From Syntrophaceae bacterium (GTDB lineage Bacteria > Desulfobacterota > Syntrophia > Syntrophales > Smithellaceae), in NCBI GenBank assembly GCA_018436925.1, contig JAHDKI010000015.1, forward strand, positions 93,187 to 157,186: 64,000 bases of DNA. The letters are read 5' to 3'. Made by a program: the position numbers and the translations under genes. Of the stretch, positions 42,092 through 50,955 are shown piece by piece (the stretch's first letter is position 1; each line of letters starts with the position of its first letter). The notes under the pieces were generated by a model, which had not been told where the DNA came from, did not search any database, and worked only from the letters and a program-made list of their open reading frames with translations.

Positions 42092-43154
42092 GCTTTTCCA
42101 CCATATCCTTTATCTTGCCGCTTTCGGCAAGCTCCAGAAAGTCTTCCCCCAGGGGCGCGGAAAGCTCCGCCGCCTGATGCCATTTGCGGATTCGTTGAGC
42201 CGGGTCGTCGACGTAGGCCATAAAATCATCGCGGTCGGGAACTTTTCCGTCGGGCAGCTTTTCAATGAAGCTTTGCGAAGGAAAAACCATCACAACATTG
42301 GCAAGGGTGTCTTCATCAGGCGTCCGGCGCTGAAGTTTTTTGTCCAGCCATCCGGGAATGATCCGTTCCTGATGGTGAAAAAATAAAACCAGGTCGTTTT
42401 CCGTCTGTGCGAACTGATGCGTCAGGTGATAGTCGATTAAACCTCCGTCCCGGTAGACGCCGCGGGGCGCTCCGAAAATATTCTTCACGCCCGCCACAAC
42501 CAGCGGAATGGCGCCGGACGCCATCACGGCGTATTTGAAATTGACTTCGTTGATCTTGACGCAGCGTCCGCGGTAATTCGGATGCAGACAGAAAGGGGGC
42601 GGTTTGGAACCGTCGTAAAAAACCACCCGTTCGGCGAACTTGTAAAGATTATTGCGACTAAGCAGGTTGAACAGGAAACAGACCGCAAGGGACGCTTTCT
42701 GCAGCCCCGACATTTCAGAGGCGACAAGCCCGCGGGCGCGGGCCGTGATCACCGACAGTCGGTATCGCTTGTTGGCCAGCGCGAAGGGCAGGGCGTCATC
42801 TTCGATATACTCGTTCATGATCCGGGTGAATTTATCCAGAATCGTGGCGGGCGTGTCCTGGCGGGTATAGCCGACATTGATGTAGGCGGTAAGAAACTTT
42901 CGGTAGGCGTCCGGGGCCTGCGGCTGCAACCAGGCGGCGTAGCGCCACGCGCCGGCGGAGGCGCCGATTAAGTGAACCGGATGCTTGCGTCCCAGTCGCT
43001 GCTGTTCGAGCAGCGTCAGGTCGAAACCGGAAGCGACAAGCCAGCGCGGGCCGACGGCCGCCCCGAAACAGGCCCGGACGTCGTCGAAGTTGAAACCGCC
43101 ATCCTGAATGATTTCGTAGGCTTTTTTACCGGCTTTGACTCGCAGTCGATGCAT
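42087..43154 (-). CDS. patatin-like phospholipase family protein
   Basis: A 355-residue patatin-fold protein. The nucleophile elbow is I-G-A-S-A-G-A-W (G-x-S-x-G) near residues 63-70, and the catalytic Asp is in V-Y-R-D-G-G-L-I-D-Y-H. An oxyanion-type glycine region (Q-D-G-G-F-N) lies near the N terminus rather than the usual G-G-G-x-R/K. It is probably a lipid acyl hydrolase acting on membrane or storage lipids. It is transcribed divergently from proA, with a 193-base gap to the ProA start. No neighbouring gene suggests a pathway. Confidence 0.8.
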   Translation of the reverse strand: MHRLRVKAGKKAYEIIQDGGFNFDDVRACFGAAVGPRWLVASGFDLTLLEQQRLGRKHPVHLIGASAGAWRYAAWLQPQAPDAYRKFLTAYINVGYTRQDTPATILDKFTRIMNEYIEDDALPFALANKRYRLSVITARARGLVASEMSGLQKASLAVCFLFNLLSRNNLYKFAERVVFYDGSKPPPFCLHPNYRGRCVKINEVNFKYAVMASGAIPLVVAGVKNIFGAPRGVYRDGGLIDYHLTHQFAQTENDLVLFFHHQERIIPGWLDKKLQRRTPDEDTLANVVMVFPSQSFIEKLPDGKVPDRDDFMAYVDDPAQRIRKWHQAAELSAPLGEDFLELAESGKIKDMVEKL

Positions 43155-43177
43155 ATCGGTCCGTGTTGGTAAATACC

Positions 43178-43206
43178 TTGACAGTCAAAGTTTTGTTCTG
43201 TAGATA
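43178..43206 (+). promoter_or_regulatory. candidate promoter for proA-nadD
   Basis: TTGACA (43178-43183), 17-base spacer, TAGATA (43201-43206). A second -10-like TATAAT lies at 43251 without a good -35 box. Either would place transcription start upstream of the chosen ATG at 43348; the TATAAT overlaps the earlier ATG at 43255, which argues against that start. Confidence 0.4.
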
Positions 43207-43347
43207 TTCCCCACAGGCCGAATTGGTTTTTAAAAACTGGAAAACCCTTTTATAATGAATACGAAGCCGTCCAGGGAACGTGAGGCGGCTTTTATCAGTA
43301 ATGGCGGAAAATGCAAGTTCTTTTATCAACACACGGGAGATAAGCTG

Positions 43348-44604
43348 ATGGATATTCATGCCGTAATCAGAAAGATTGCCGAAGAAGCCCTTGCGGCGTC
43401 GCGCCGGCTGGCGCGTATGCCGGAAACCGCGAAAAACGCCGCGCTTCTGCGCATGGCCGACGAGTTGACCTGGCGCAGCGAATTTATCATCGCGGAAAAT
43501 AAGCGCGATGTGACGCTGGCGAAAGACAAAGGCTTGTCGGCGGCGATGATCGACCGTCTGATGATTACAGAGGCCACCATCAAGTCCATGGCGCAGGGGC
43601 TGCGCGAGGTGGCGGCGCTGCCGGACCCGGTGGGCAAGGTCACCTCGATGTGGCGCCGTCCCAACGGCCTGATGGTCGGCCGGATGCGCATTCCGCTGGG
43701 CGTCATCGGCATTATCTACGAGTCCCGTCCCAACGTGACGGTGGACGCCTCCGCGCTGTGTTTAAAATCCGGCAATGCCGTGATTCTGCGCGGCGGGTCC
43801 GAAGCGATTCATTCCAATTTGGCCATCGCTTCCATTTTGCAGGATGTTCTGGAGCAAAGCTCGCTGCCGGCGAAGTCCATTCAGGTTATTCCTTTTACTG
43901 AGCGCGAAGCGGTATCCACGATGCTGCAGCTCGACGAGCAGATTGATCTGATCATTCCGCGCGGCGGCGAAGAGCTGATCCGTGCCGTGGTGGCCCAGTC
44001 GAAAATTCCCGTCATCAAACATTATAAGGGGGTTTGTCACATTTTCGTGGATGCCTCGGCCGATCTGGACATGGCCGTGCGGATCACCCACAACGCCAAA
44101 GTTCAGCGTCCCGGCGTCTGCAACGCCCTGGAAACGCTTCTGGTGCACAAAGACATCGCGGACGAATTCCTGCCCCGCGCAGCTGCCGGTTTGCAAAAAT
44201 CGGGCGTCTTTTTGAAGGGTTGCGAAAAGACCCGAAAAATCCTCAAAAACATTGAAGAAGCAACCGAAGAAGACTGGCCGATGGAGTATCTGGAATTGAT
44301 TCTGTCGGTTCGTGTCGTCGATTCGATGGATGATGCGATCGCGCATATTGAGAAATACGGGTCGCTGCATACGGAATCGATCATCACGCGGGATTACGCC
44401 AACGCGCAGAGGTTCCTCAATGAGGTGAACTCCTCCACGGTGCTCGTCAACGCCTCCACGCGTTTTTCCGACGGGTTCGAGCTGGGCCTGGGCGCGGAAA
44501 TCGGAATTTCCACGACCAAGCTGCACGCTTTCGGGCCGATGGGGCTCGAAGAGCTCACCACGTCGAAATTTATTATTTACGGCGACGGTCAGATCCGGAC
44601 ATGA
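43348..44604 (+). CDS. proA: glutamate-5-semialdehyde dehydrogenase
   Basis: A 418-residue aldehyde-dehydrogenase-fold enzyme, matching the usual ProA length. It converts L-glutamyl-5-phosphate to glutamate-5-semialdehyde in proline synthesis, using NADPH. Recognisable segments are G-V-I-G-I-I-Y-E-S-R-P-N-V-T-V-D-A, L-I-I-P-R-G-G-E-E-L-I, and catalytic Cys in Q-R-P-G-V-C-N-A-L-E-T. ATG at 43348 is preceded by GGGAG eight bases away; a longer frame from 43255 adds 31 residues absent from the family. The stop overlaps the nadD start by four bases. No proB in the window. Confidence 0.93.
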   Translation: MDIHAVIRKIAEEALAASRRLARMPETAKNAALLRMADELTWRSEFIIAENKRDVTLAKDKGLSAAMIDRLMITEATIKSMAQGLREVAALPDPVGKVTSMWRRPNGLMVGRMRIPLGVIGIIYESRPNVTVDASALCLKSGNAVILRGGSEAIHSNLAIASILQDVLEQSSLPAKSIQVIPFTEREAVSTMLQLDEQIDLIIPRGGEELIRAVVAQSKIPVIKHYKGVCHIFVDASADLDMAVRITHNAKVQRPGVCNALETLLVHKDIADEFLPRAAAGLQKSGVFLKGCEKTRKILKNIEEATEEDWPMEYLELILSVRVVDSMDDAIAHIEKYGSLHTESIITRDYANAQRFLNEVNSSTVLVNASTRFSDGFELGLGAEIGISTTKLHAFGPMGLEELTTSKFIIYGDGQIRT

Positions 44605-45245
44605 AATGGGGTTTGTTCGGCGGAACATTCGATCCGATTCATACCGGCCATCTGCGGGCCGCCGAAGAGCTTGCAGAAACGCTGGGGCTGGATGCGGTTA
44701 TCTTTATTCCCGCCGCCTTGCCGCCGCATAAGACCGATCGCGACATCACGCCTTTCGAACACCGCCTGGCCATGACGCGCCTGGCCGTGGAAGGCAACGA
44801 CCGTTTTTCCGTCTCGGACATCGAAGCCCGGCGGGAGGGCAAATCTTACTCTATAGATACAGTCCGCCATTTTCTGGCCGAGGACAACCGGCGGCCGGAG
44901 CTTTTTTTTATTACCGGCCAGGATGCGTTCAATGCGATCACCACCTGGCGGGACTGGAAAATGCTTTTGGATCTTTGCCATTTTGCCGTCATGACGCGGC
45001 CGGGCTATTCAAACGGCGGGCTTCATCGAATTTTGCCCGACGAGGTGGCGGCGGCGCACGCGTGGGATGAAAAGCGGGAAGGGTTTGTCAATCCGCAGGG
45101 CAAGGGCATTTTCTTCCGCAAGACCACTTTTATGGATATTTCCGCCTCCGACATCCGCAAGCGCGTCGCGTCCGGCCGGTCGATCCGCTACCTGACGCCC
45201 GATCCGGTCGTCCGCTACATCAAGGCAAAGCAGCTCTATCGGTGA
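44601..45245 (+). CDS. nadD: nicotinate-nucleotide adenylyltransferase
   Basis: A 214-residue nucleotidyltransferase. G-G-T-F-D-P-I-H-T-G-H carries the HxGH active-site motif, and the C-terminal S-A-S-D-I-R-K-R is the ISSTxIR-type ATP-binding motif. It adenylates nicotinate mononucleotide to deamido-NAD in NAD synthesis. It overlaps proA (ATGA), an arrangement common in deltaproteobacteria and Gram-positives. nadA, the start of the same pathway, is at 59408 but in another operon. It converges on the histidine kinase gene with only 30 bases between, filled with GTTTCAA heptads. Confidence 0.93.
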   Translation: MKWGLFGGTFDPIHTGHLRAAEELAETLGLDAVIFIPAALPPHKTDRDITPFEHRLAMTRLAVEGNDRFSVSDIEARREGKSYSIDTVRHFLAEDNRRPELFFITGQDAFNAITTWRDWKMLLDLCHFAVMTRPGYSNGGLHRILPDEVAAAHAWDEKREGFVNPQGKGIFFRKTTFMDISASDIRKRVASGRSIRYLTPDPVVRYIKAKQLYR

Positions 45246-45248
45246 AAC

Positions 45249-45280
45249 ACTGTTTCAAGTTTCAAGTTTCAGGTTTCACG
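45249..45280 (+). repeat. short GTTTCAA heptad array between convergent genes
   Basis: GTTTCAA/GTTTCAA/GTTTCAG/GTTTCAC in exact 7-base register, occupying the gap between nadD and the histidine kinase and touching the last codon of the latter. No terminator hairpin is visible in this gap. Confidence 0.8.
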
Positions 45281-48200
45281 ATGTTGTCTTATCCAACTCC
45301 TTTCTGACCGCCAGGCCCAGCGTTTCCATCAAATAGGGCTTGCGCACATAGGCGCCCGCGCCCAGCCGCTGCGCTTCGACCACCCGGTCCGTTTCGGCAA
45401 AGCCGCTCACGATAATGGCTTTCTGATCGGGGCGAAGCGCCAGGGCCCGCCGGTAGGTTTCAAGACCGTCAATGCCCGGGTCCATGATCATATCCAGAAC
45501 AATCAGATCCACGGAGTTTGTGCGAAGGTAGTCAACCGCGTCTTCACCGCTTTGCGCGGTGACGGCCGAGTAATTGAGTTTTTTGAGCAGACCGGCGGCA
45601 AGATTGCGTTGCTCCGGCAGATCATCCACCACCAGAATGGTTTCTCCGCGCCCCATGTAGGCGCTGCGGTCAAGGGCTTGGGCGGGTTGGGTTTCGTCGT
45701 CGCGCACCGCGGGGAAGGATAGGGTGAAGGTTGTGCCGCGGCCCGGCGAGCTTGTGACATCGATCTGCCCCTGGTGGTCATGGACGGTTCCCCACACGAT
45801 GGCCAGGCCCAGGCCGGTGCCGCTTCGTCCCATCACTTTGCGGGTGTAAAAAGGCTCGAAAATGTGCGGCTGATCCTCCGGCTTAATGCCTTCGCCGGTG
45901 TCGCTGACCGTCAGGACGACGTAATCTCCTTCCCGAAACGCGCTGCCCGAGCCGATCGGCTTTTCCAGATAGAGGTTCCGCGTGCCGAGGGTAATGGTTC
46001 CTCCGCCGGGCATGGCTTCCAGAGCATTGACGACCAGGTTCATCAAGGTCTTGCTCAGATGAATGGAAGAGCCTTTCATATTGAAAAGATCCTCGGCAAG
46101 GCCGCTTTCGATACGGACCGCCGGATGACGCAGCAGGTTTTTTTGCATTTCTTCGGAAGCCAGATACTCTTTAATGATTCTGTTTAGATTCAACACCTGG
46201 CTTGCGGCCACATTTCGCCTGGCCATCGTCAGCAAATCCTGCACGACGGCCGAGGCCCGCTCGGTCGCCGACATGATGCTGCGGGCATGGGGAGCCGCCG
46301 CGTGATCGGCGTCGAGTTCGTCAAGAAGCATTTCCGAATAGCCCAGAATAATGCCGATGACATTGTTGAGATCATGCGCAACGCCGCCTGCCAGAATGCC
46401 CAGCGCCTCCATTTTTTCAGCCCGCCCCAGTCGCTCTTTCATTTTTTTCTGTTCGGTGATGTCTTGTACATGCGCGATGTGATAAAGCGGCGTGCCGCGG
46501 CGGTCTCGGATGAGCGAACTGGCTACAATGCACTGGACGATATGGCCGTCTTTGTGATGGTATCGCTTTTCAAAGACATTGCGGACACTGCCCTCGCGGA
46601 GGGTTTTTCTCAGCATGGCGTCTTTGACGGACTGATCGCCGGGATAGGTTATTTCGCTGACGTCTTTGCCTTCGAGTTCTTCGCGGCTGTAGCCTAAGAT
46701 ATCGCACATCTCCCGGTTGACTTTCAGAAAACGTCCATCCAGATCAATAAAGCACACGCCGATGTTTGCGTTTTCAAAAGAGCGCTCGATGGTCTCCTGC
46801 GCCTCGCGCAGCGCTTCTTCGGCCCGGAGGCGCGAAATGGCGGCGCCGACAGTCGCGCCGATGCCTTCCAGATGTTCGATCATATCAAGGGTAAACCGGC
46901 TTTCCCGGCGGTCGTTGAGCTGTAAAAGCCCCACAATGTCCTCCCCCGCCTTAAGCGGGATCAGGGCGACCGATTCATACCCTTCGCCGTTGCAGCGATT
47001 TCGGGTGCGGGCCTGGCGATCTTCTTCGGTGGTGGCGGAAAGCAGTTGCGTCGTGCTGTTGGTCCAGAAGCTGCCGCCCGGTGTGAAAAATGGCACAGAC
47101 GGATCAATGCGCCCTGAAAGAACATTGCCGCACATGCAATCCAAATAGGGCTTTCCTGTCGGGTCGCGGACAATCTGTCCATCTTGGTCATACCGGCACA
47201 GCAAACGTTCTTTTTCGACAAAATCCGGTTCAAATCCGGCGGTCTCGTAATAGGGATAATCGCCGCCGTCGGACAGACGAATGCCTGCCGCCTCAATGAG
47301 TGTGTGAGTGCGGATCAGGTCAATGATTTTGTGGACGAGGTCTTTGATATCCTTGATGCTGCCTGCCGCTTCGAAAACCTGGTTGACCAGCTTCTGACGG
47401 TTTTCGATGGTTTTACGGTAGGTAATGTCGATATTCGTGCCTTCATAGTAGGCGACGTGTCCGGACGCATTTTTCACCGCCCTGGCATTGCTGGTCACCC
47501 AGATGATGGAGCCGTCCTTCCGCAGTGCGCGAAACTCAAAATCGGACACCTGACCATCTCGGTTGAGCTCGCTTAGGAAACGTTCCCGATCTTGGGGATC
47601 GGCGTAGAGCTGGTGGCCGATATCGGTGACGGATGCCATCATCTCCTGCGGCGAGTCGTATCCGTAGATCCGGGCCTGGGCCTCATTAACGCTTAAGTAA
47701 CGGCCGCCCGGCGTCGTCTGATAGATGCCCTCGACGATATTATTGAAGAGATTGCGAAACCTCTCTTCGCTTTGCCGAAGTTCTTCCTCCATTTTTTTGC
47801 TTTCCGTGAGATATTCGTAAAGCAAAACGATTTCTTCCGTGGGAAGTTTGTAGATAAAGTACTCGCACCAGGTGATGATGAGCCCTTTTTTGCGCACGGC
47901 CACAGGATAGCTTTGCGCAACGCCGGTGGCGTCGATCCGCTCGATCATGTCCAGCAGGCCGGAAGGCTCGACGGCCGGGAACAGGGCAAGCAGCGATCGG
48001 TCCAGCGCCTCATTGCGCCCGATCCCTTCCGCCTCGCAGGCGGCTGTATTGATATCGACAATCGTGAAATCCTGTTGGCCCGGAAGGCGCCGCACAACGA
48101 TCGCGCACTTGGAGGTTCGGTTGAAAAGCTCCCGATAACGAAGCTCGCTGACTTTGAGCGACTCTTCATCGGTTTTTCTTCTGGTGACGTCGTGAGCCGC

Positions 48201-49385
48201 CCCGAAAATCAACCGGTCTTCGACCAGGGGATAGGAATTCCACAAGATCCATTTATAAGACCCGTCCTTGCAGCGGTAACGGTTTTCGAAATTCAGAACG
48301 ATCTCACCGCGGAGCATCTTTTCTCCCACGTCAATCGTGGCCGCATGATCGTCGGGATGGACAAAGTCCAGCCAGGGACGCTTTTTCATTTCGACGGGCG
48401 TCCAGCCCAGTGTTTTTTCCCAGGCCGGATTGAGCTCCCGGAAGGTTCCGTCAAACCCTGCGATGCACAGCATATCGGGTGATAGGTCGAAATAGCGGTT
48501 TCTTTCCGTTTCTGCTTTTTTGCGCCGCCGGATCTGCTTTTTCAGGAGGATGATCCATCCGGCAAGCAGAATCACCAGCGCCGCCGCCGCGATGAGCGCC
48601 GTTCTGATCAGAAGCGCCCGCTGGCGTTCCTGTGTGGTGAAGATGATTTTCTTGCCCCACCATTTTTCCTTGATTTGAGAAAGTTCGCCTGTGGCTTGGA
48701 TTTTTCCGAGGCCCAGGTTGATCTCGGACAGAAGCGCCCTGTTGCCCTTTTTGACGGCAATGGCGCTTTCCTGAACGGCGAAGGGTTCCTCCAACAGGGT
48801 GACGTTTTCGATCCCGTGTTTATGAATCGTGTAGGAGCCGACCCACTTGTCGGTGGCCAAAGCGGCGACCGATCCGGCCTTGAGGAGCTCAAAGCCCTCC
48901 AGGTGGCTGTCGACCGGAACCACGGTGAGGTCTTTTCTGCCTTGTAGCAGTTGGTGGGGCAGGCCGCCGCGAAAAACAGCGACGGGCTTTCCGACGAGAT
49001 CGTTGAGCCCGGAGATGCCGATGGTGCCTTCCCGAAGAAAGAGGCAGAATTCAAAAAGCGTCACGACGTTGGAGTAGTCAAAAAGATCTTTGCGGGCGTC
49101 GGTGATGGACATGCTGATCACCGCGTCGGCCCGGTCTTCAAGAACCATCTTCTGCGCTTCGTGCCAGGCCATCAGCCGGATGTCGATATCTTTTCCGGCG
49201 GCTCCGGCGATAGCCCGGGTGACATCCACATAAAACCCTTTGGCCATGCCTTCTTCGAGATAGGCCATGGGCGGATAGTCGCGGTTGCCTACAAAGAGAA
49301 GCGAAGTCTGCTGCGATAAGGCAAAAGCCGGAAGGCTGCAAAGCGCAATAACGGCCAGGATGATGGAAAGGACATATCGTTTCAT
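45276..49385 (-). CDS. hybrid histidine kinase with periplasmic solute-binding sensor
   Basis: About 1369 residues from the ATG at 49385 (AGGTG close upstream; a longer frame begins at 49418). Order: signal peptide; SBP_bac_3-type periplasmic binding domain (F-V-G-N-R-D-Y-P-P-M-A-Y to W-G-K-K, about 25-255); membrane helix near 270-290; three PAS domains (about 300-665); a GAF domain (about 675-845); a fourth PAS; HisKA with V-A-H-D-L-N-N-V; HATPase with G-T-G-L-G-L-A-I-V; and a receiver domain with V-L-D-M-I-M-D-P-G. An extracellular amino-acid-like ligand would trigger autophosphorylation and transfer to its own receiver. The HD-GYP regulator encoded 299 bases upstream is a likely partner. 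Confidence 0.9.
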   Translation of the reverse strand: MKRYVLSIILAVIALCSLPAFALSQQTSLLFVGNRDYPPMAYLEEGMAKGFYVDVTRAIAGAAGKDIDIRLMAWHEAQKMVLEDRADAVISMSITDARKDLFDYSNVVTLFEFCLFLREGTIGISGLNDLVGKPVAVFRGGLPHQLLQGRKDLTVVPVDSHLEGFELLKAGSVAALATDKWVGSYTIHKHGIENVTLLEEPFAVQESAIAVKKGNRALLSEINLGLGKIQATGELSQIKEKWWGKKIIFTTQERQRALLIRTALIAAAALVILLAGWIILLKKQIRRRKKAETERNRYFDLSPDMLCIAGFDGTFRELNPAWEKTLGWTPVEMKKRPWLDFVHPDDHAATIDVGEKMLRGEIVLNFENRYRCKDGSYKWILWNSYPLVEDRLIFGAAHDVTRRKTDEESLKVSELRYRELFNRTSKCAIVVRRLPGQQDFTIVDINTAACEAEGIGRNEALDRSLLALFPAVEPSGLLDMIERIDATGVAQSYPVAVRKKGLIITWCEYFIYKLPTEEIVLLYEYLTESKKMEEELRQSEERFRNLFNNIVEGIYQTTPGGRYLSVNEAQARIYGYDSPQEMMASVTDIGHQLYADPQDRERFLSELNRDGQVSDFEFRALRKDGSIIWVTSNARAVKNASGHVAYYEGTNIDITYRKTIENRQKLVNQVFEAAGSIKDIKDLVHKIIDLIRTHTLIEAAGIRLSDGGDYPYYETAGFEPDFVEKERLLCRYDQDGQIVRDPTGKPYLDCMCGNVLSGRIDPSVPFFTPGGSFWTNSTTQLLSATTEEDRQARTRNRCNGEGYESVALIPLKAGEDIVGLLQLNDRRESRFTLDMIEHLEGIGATVGAAISRLRAEEALREAQETIERSFENANIGVCFIDLDGRFLKVNREMCDILGYSREELEGKDVSEITYPGDQSVKDAMLRKTLREGSVRNVFEKRYHHKDGHIVQCIVASSLIRDRRGTPLYHIAHVQDITEQKKMKERLGRAEKMEALGILAGGVAHDLNNVIGIILGYSEMLLDELDADHAAAPHARSIMSATERASAVVQDLLTMARRNVAASQVLNLNRIIKEYLASEEMQKNLLRHPAVRIESGLAEDLFNMKGSSIHLSKTLMNLVVNALEAMPGGGTITLGTRNLYLEKPIGSGSAFREGDYVVLTVSDTGEGIKPEDQPHIFEPFYTRKVMGRSGTGLGLAIVWGTVHDHQGQIDVTSSPGRGTTFTLSFPAVRDDETQPAQALDRSAYMGRGETILVVDDLPEQRNLAAGLLKKLNYSAVTAQSGEDAVDYLRTNSVDLIVLDMIMDPGIDGLETYRRALALRPDQKAIIVSGFAETDRVVEAQRLGAGAYVRKPYLMETLGLAVRKELDKTTS

Positions 49386-49683
49386 ACACCTGTTCTGATC
49401 GTTCTGAATGAGAAACATAATGTCTTTGCCAGTTGATGAGTGACGCGGATTTAAATCCGCTGCGATATATTCTTATTGCGCCCGGTTTTCGGAGGCGGTT
49501 CAAAAGGGTATTGGCGGCGATGGCAGTCCGCGCGGGCCGCCTCCGATGCGATGCGCCTGATGAATATTCCGGGTCTGCCAAAAACCTCGAAGCGATTTTA
49601 TTGCCCTGCATCCGATGCGGGGATGGTTGTATTCGGAAACCGCTTCGTTCAGCAGGCCGGAAAGATTCTTGCGTCTTTGCTGA
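49386..49683. other. spacer between the HD-GYP and histidine kinase genes
   Basis: 298 bases with no convincing coding frame. An imperfect inverted repeat around C-C-C-T-G-C-A-T-C-C-G-A-T-G-C-G-G-G-G (about 49604-49622) is the only hairpin noted. It may hold the promoter of the kinase, but I could not pick reliable boxes. Confidence 0.35.
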
Positions 49684-50838
49684 TTAATGGACGTCTTCCC
49701 GCTCAAAGGCATTGTCGCCTCTGTCGGCATAGATGTCCAGACAGATTCGAACGATTTCCGGGTCATAGAGCTTGCCCGAATTGTTGCTGATTTCATCCAG
49801 GGCGGCCTTTATCCCCAGCGCCGGTCGGTAGGGACGGTGCGCGGCCATGGCTTCAATCGTGTCCGCGACGCCGATAATCCGCGCTTCCAGCAGGATGTGG
49901 TCGCCCGCCAGGCCGCCCGGGTAGCCTGAGCCGTCAAGCCGCTCATGATGCTGCAAAATGATGTTTGCGATCGGATAGGGAAAATCGATGTTCTTCAGAA
50001 TTTCGTAGGCGTTTTGTGAATGCGTTTTGACCATCTCCATTTCCAGCTTGTTGAGCCGCCGGGGTTTGGTCAGGATTTCCGAAGGAACGGCGATTTTGCC
50101 GATGTCATGCAAAGATGCCGCGATCCGGATGCTTTCGATCTGCTCGGCCGGAAGCTGCATCCGTTGCGCAATCATGCAGGCGATGCGCGCAACTTCCTGC
50201 TCGTGGCCGGCCGTGTATGGATCCCGGCTTTCAACGATCTTCGACATGGCCAGAACCGTGCCTTCCAGCAGCATGCTGATTTTATCGTAGCTGGCGCTGA
50301 GCGCTTCGGCCTTGAGCGCCAGATCCTTGGTTTTAATGCGGACCTTTTCTTCCAGATGCTTGTTGAGTTCAAGAAGCTCTTCGTTTTGTTGCTTGACCAG
50401 TTCGTCAAGCCGCCGGTTTTCCATGACCAGTTCGGTTTTGGTCAAAAGTTGATTCAATTGATACAGCAGGTCGTCCTTGCGGAAGGGTTTGGTCAGATAT
50501 AAATGAATGCCCCCGGAGTTGATGGCGTCAATGATGGCGTCCATATCGGTGTATCCGGTGAGCAGAATTCTGGTGGCTAGCGGGCAAATATCCCTGGCGA
50601 CGGTAAAAAACTGCACGCCGGTCATTTTCGGCATCATCTGATCGGAAATTATAATCGAAAAATCCTGTTTTTGTTTGAGAATCTCCAGTGCTTCCCCGGC
50701 GGACGCGGCTGTGTGCAGGTCAAACTTGTCGGGGGTCAGAATCATTCCGAACAGATCGAGAATAGCCGCTTCGTCATCTATAATGAGAATCGAGTGGCGG
50801 TATTTAAGCGGCTGTAATTCCAATGAATTCATAATCAT
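49684..50838 (-). CDS. response regulator with HD-GYP phosphodiesterase domain
   Basis: A 384-residue protein. The receiver domain (about 15-130) has phosphoacceptor D66 in I-I-S-D-Q-M-M-P and an acidic pocket in I-D-D-E. A coiled-coil linker (130-185) follows, then an HD-GYP domain with A-G-H-E-Q-E-V, L-H-D-I-G-K-I-A-V-P, H-H-E-R-L-D-G-S-G-Y-P-G-G. All catalytic residues are kept, so it should hydrolyse cyclic di-GMP when phosphorylated. No DNA-binding domain. It could tie the nearby sensor kinase to c-di-GMP control of surface polysaccharide or motility, which is inference. Start codon is uncertain by two residues (ATG 50838 or 50832). Confidence 0.9.
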   Translation of the reverse strand: MIMNSLELQPLKYRHSILIIDDEAAILDLFGMILTPDKFDLHTAASAGEALEILKQKQDFSIIISDQMMPKMTGVQFFTVARDICPLATRILLTGYTDMDAIIDAINSGGIHLYLTKPFRKDDLLYQLNQLLTKTELVMENRRLDELVKQQNEELLELNKHLEEKVRIKTKDLALKAEALSASYDKISMLLEGTVLAMSKIVESRDPYTAGHEQEVARIACMIAQRMQLPAEQIESIRIAASLHDIGKIAVPSEILTKPRRLNKLEMEMVKTHSQNAYEILKNIDFPYPIANIILQHHERLDGSGYPGGLAGDHILLEARIIGVADTIEAMAAHRPYRPALGIKAALDEISNNSGKLYDPEIVRICLDIYADRGDNAFEREDVH

Positions 50839-50955
50839 AGTCCATTTTTGTCGTAGAGGTTGGTTATGCTTGTAGTCTATATCGTCACAATGGAGCGTGA
50901 TCTGAAGAGATTTGATGTTTTTTTTTAGTCGGCGCAGGGGGGCCGGCAGTCGTTT

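Noticed and set aside
43255..43347. Extended start of proA at 43255
   Set aside because: It adds 31 residues absent from the family, the ATG overlaps a TATAAT-like box, and the ATG at 43348 has a good ribosome site.
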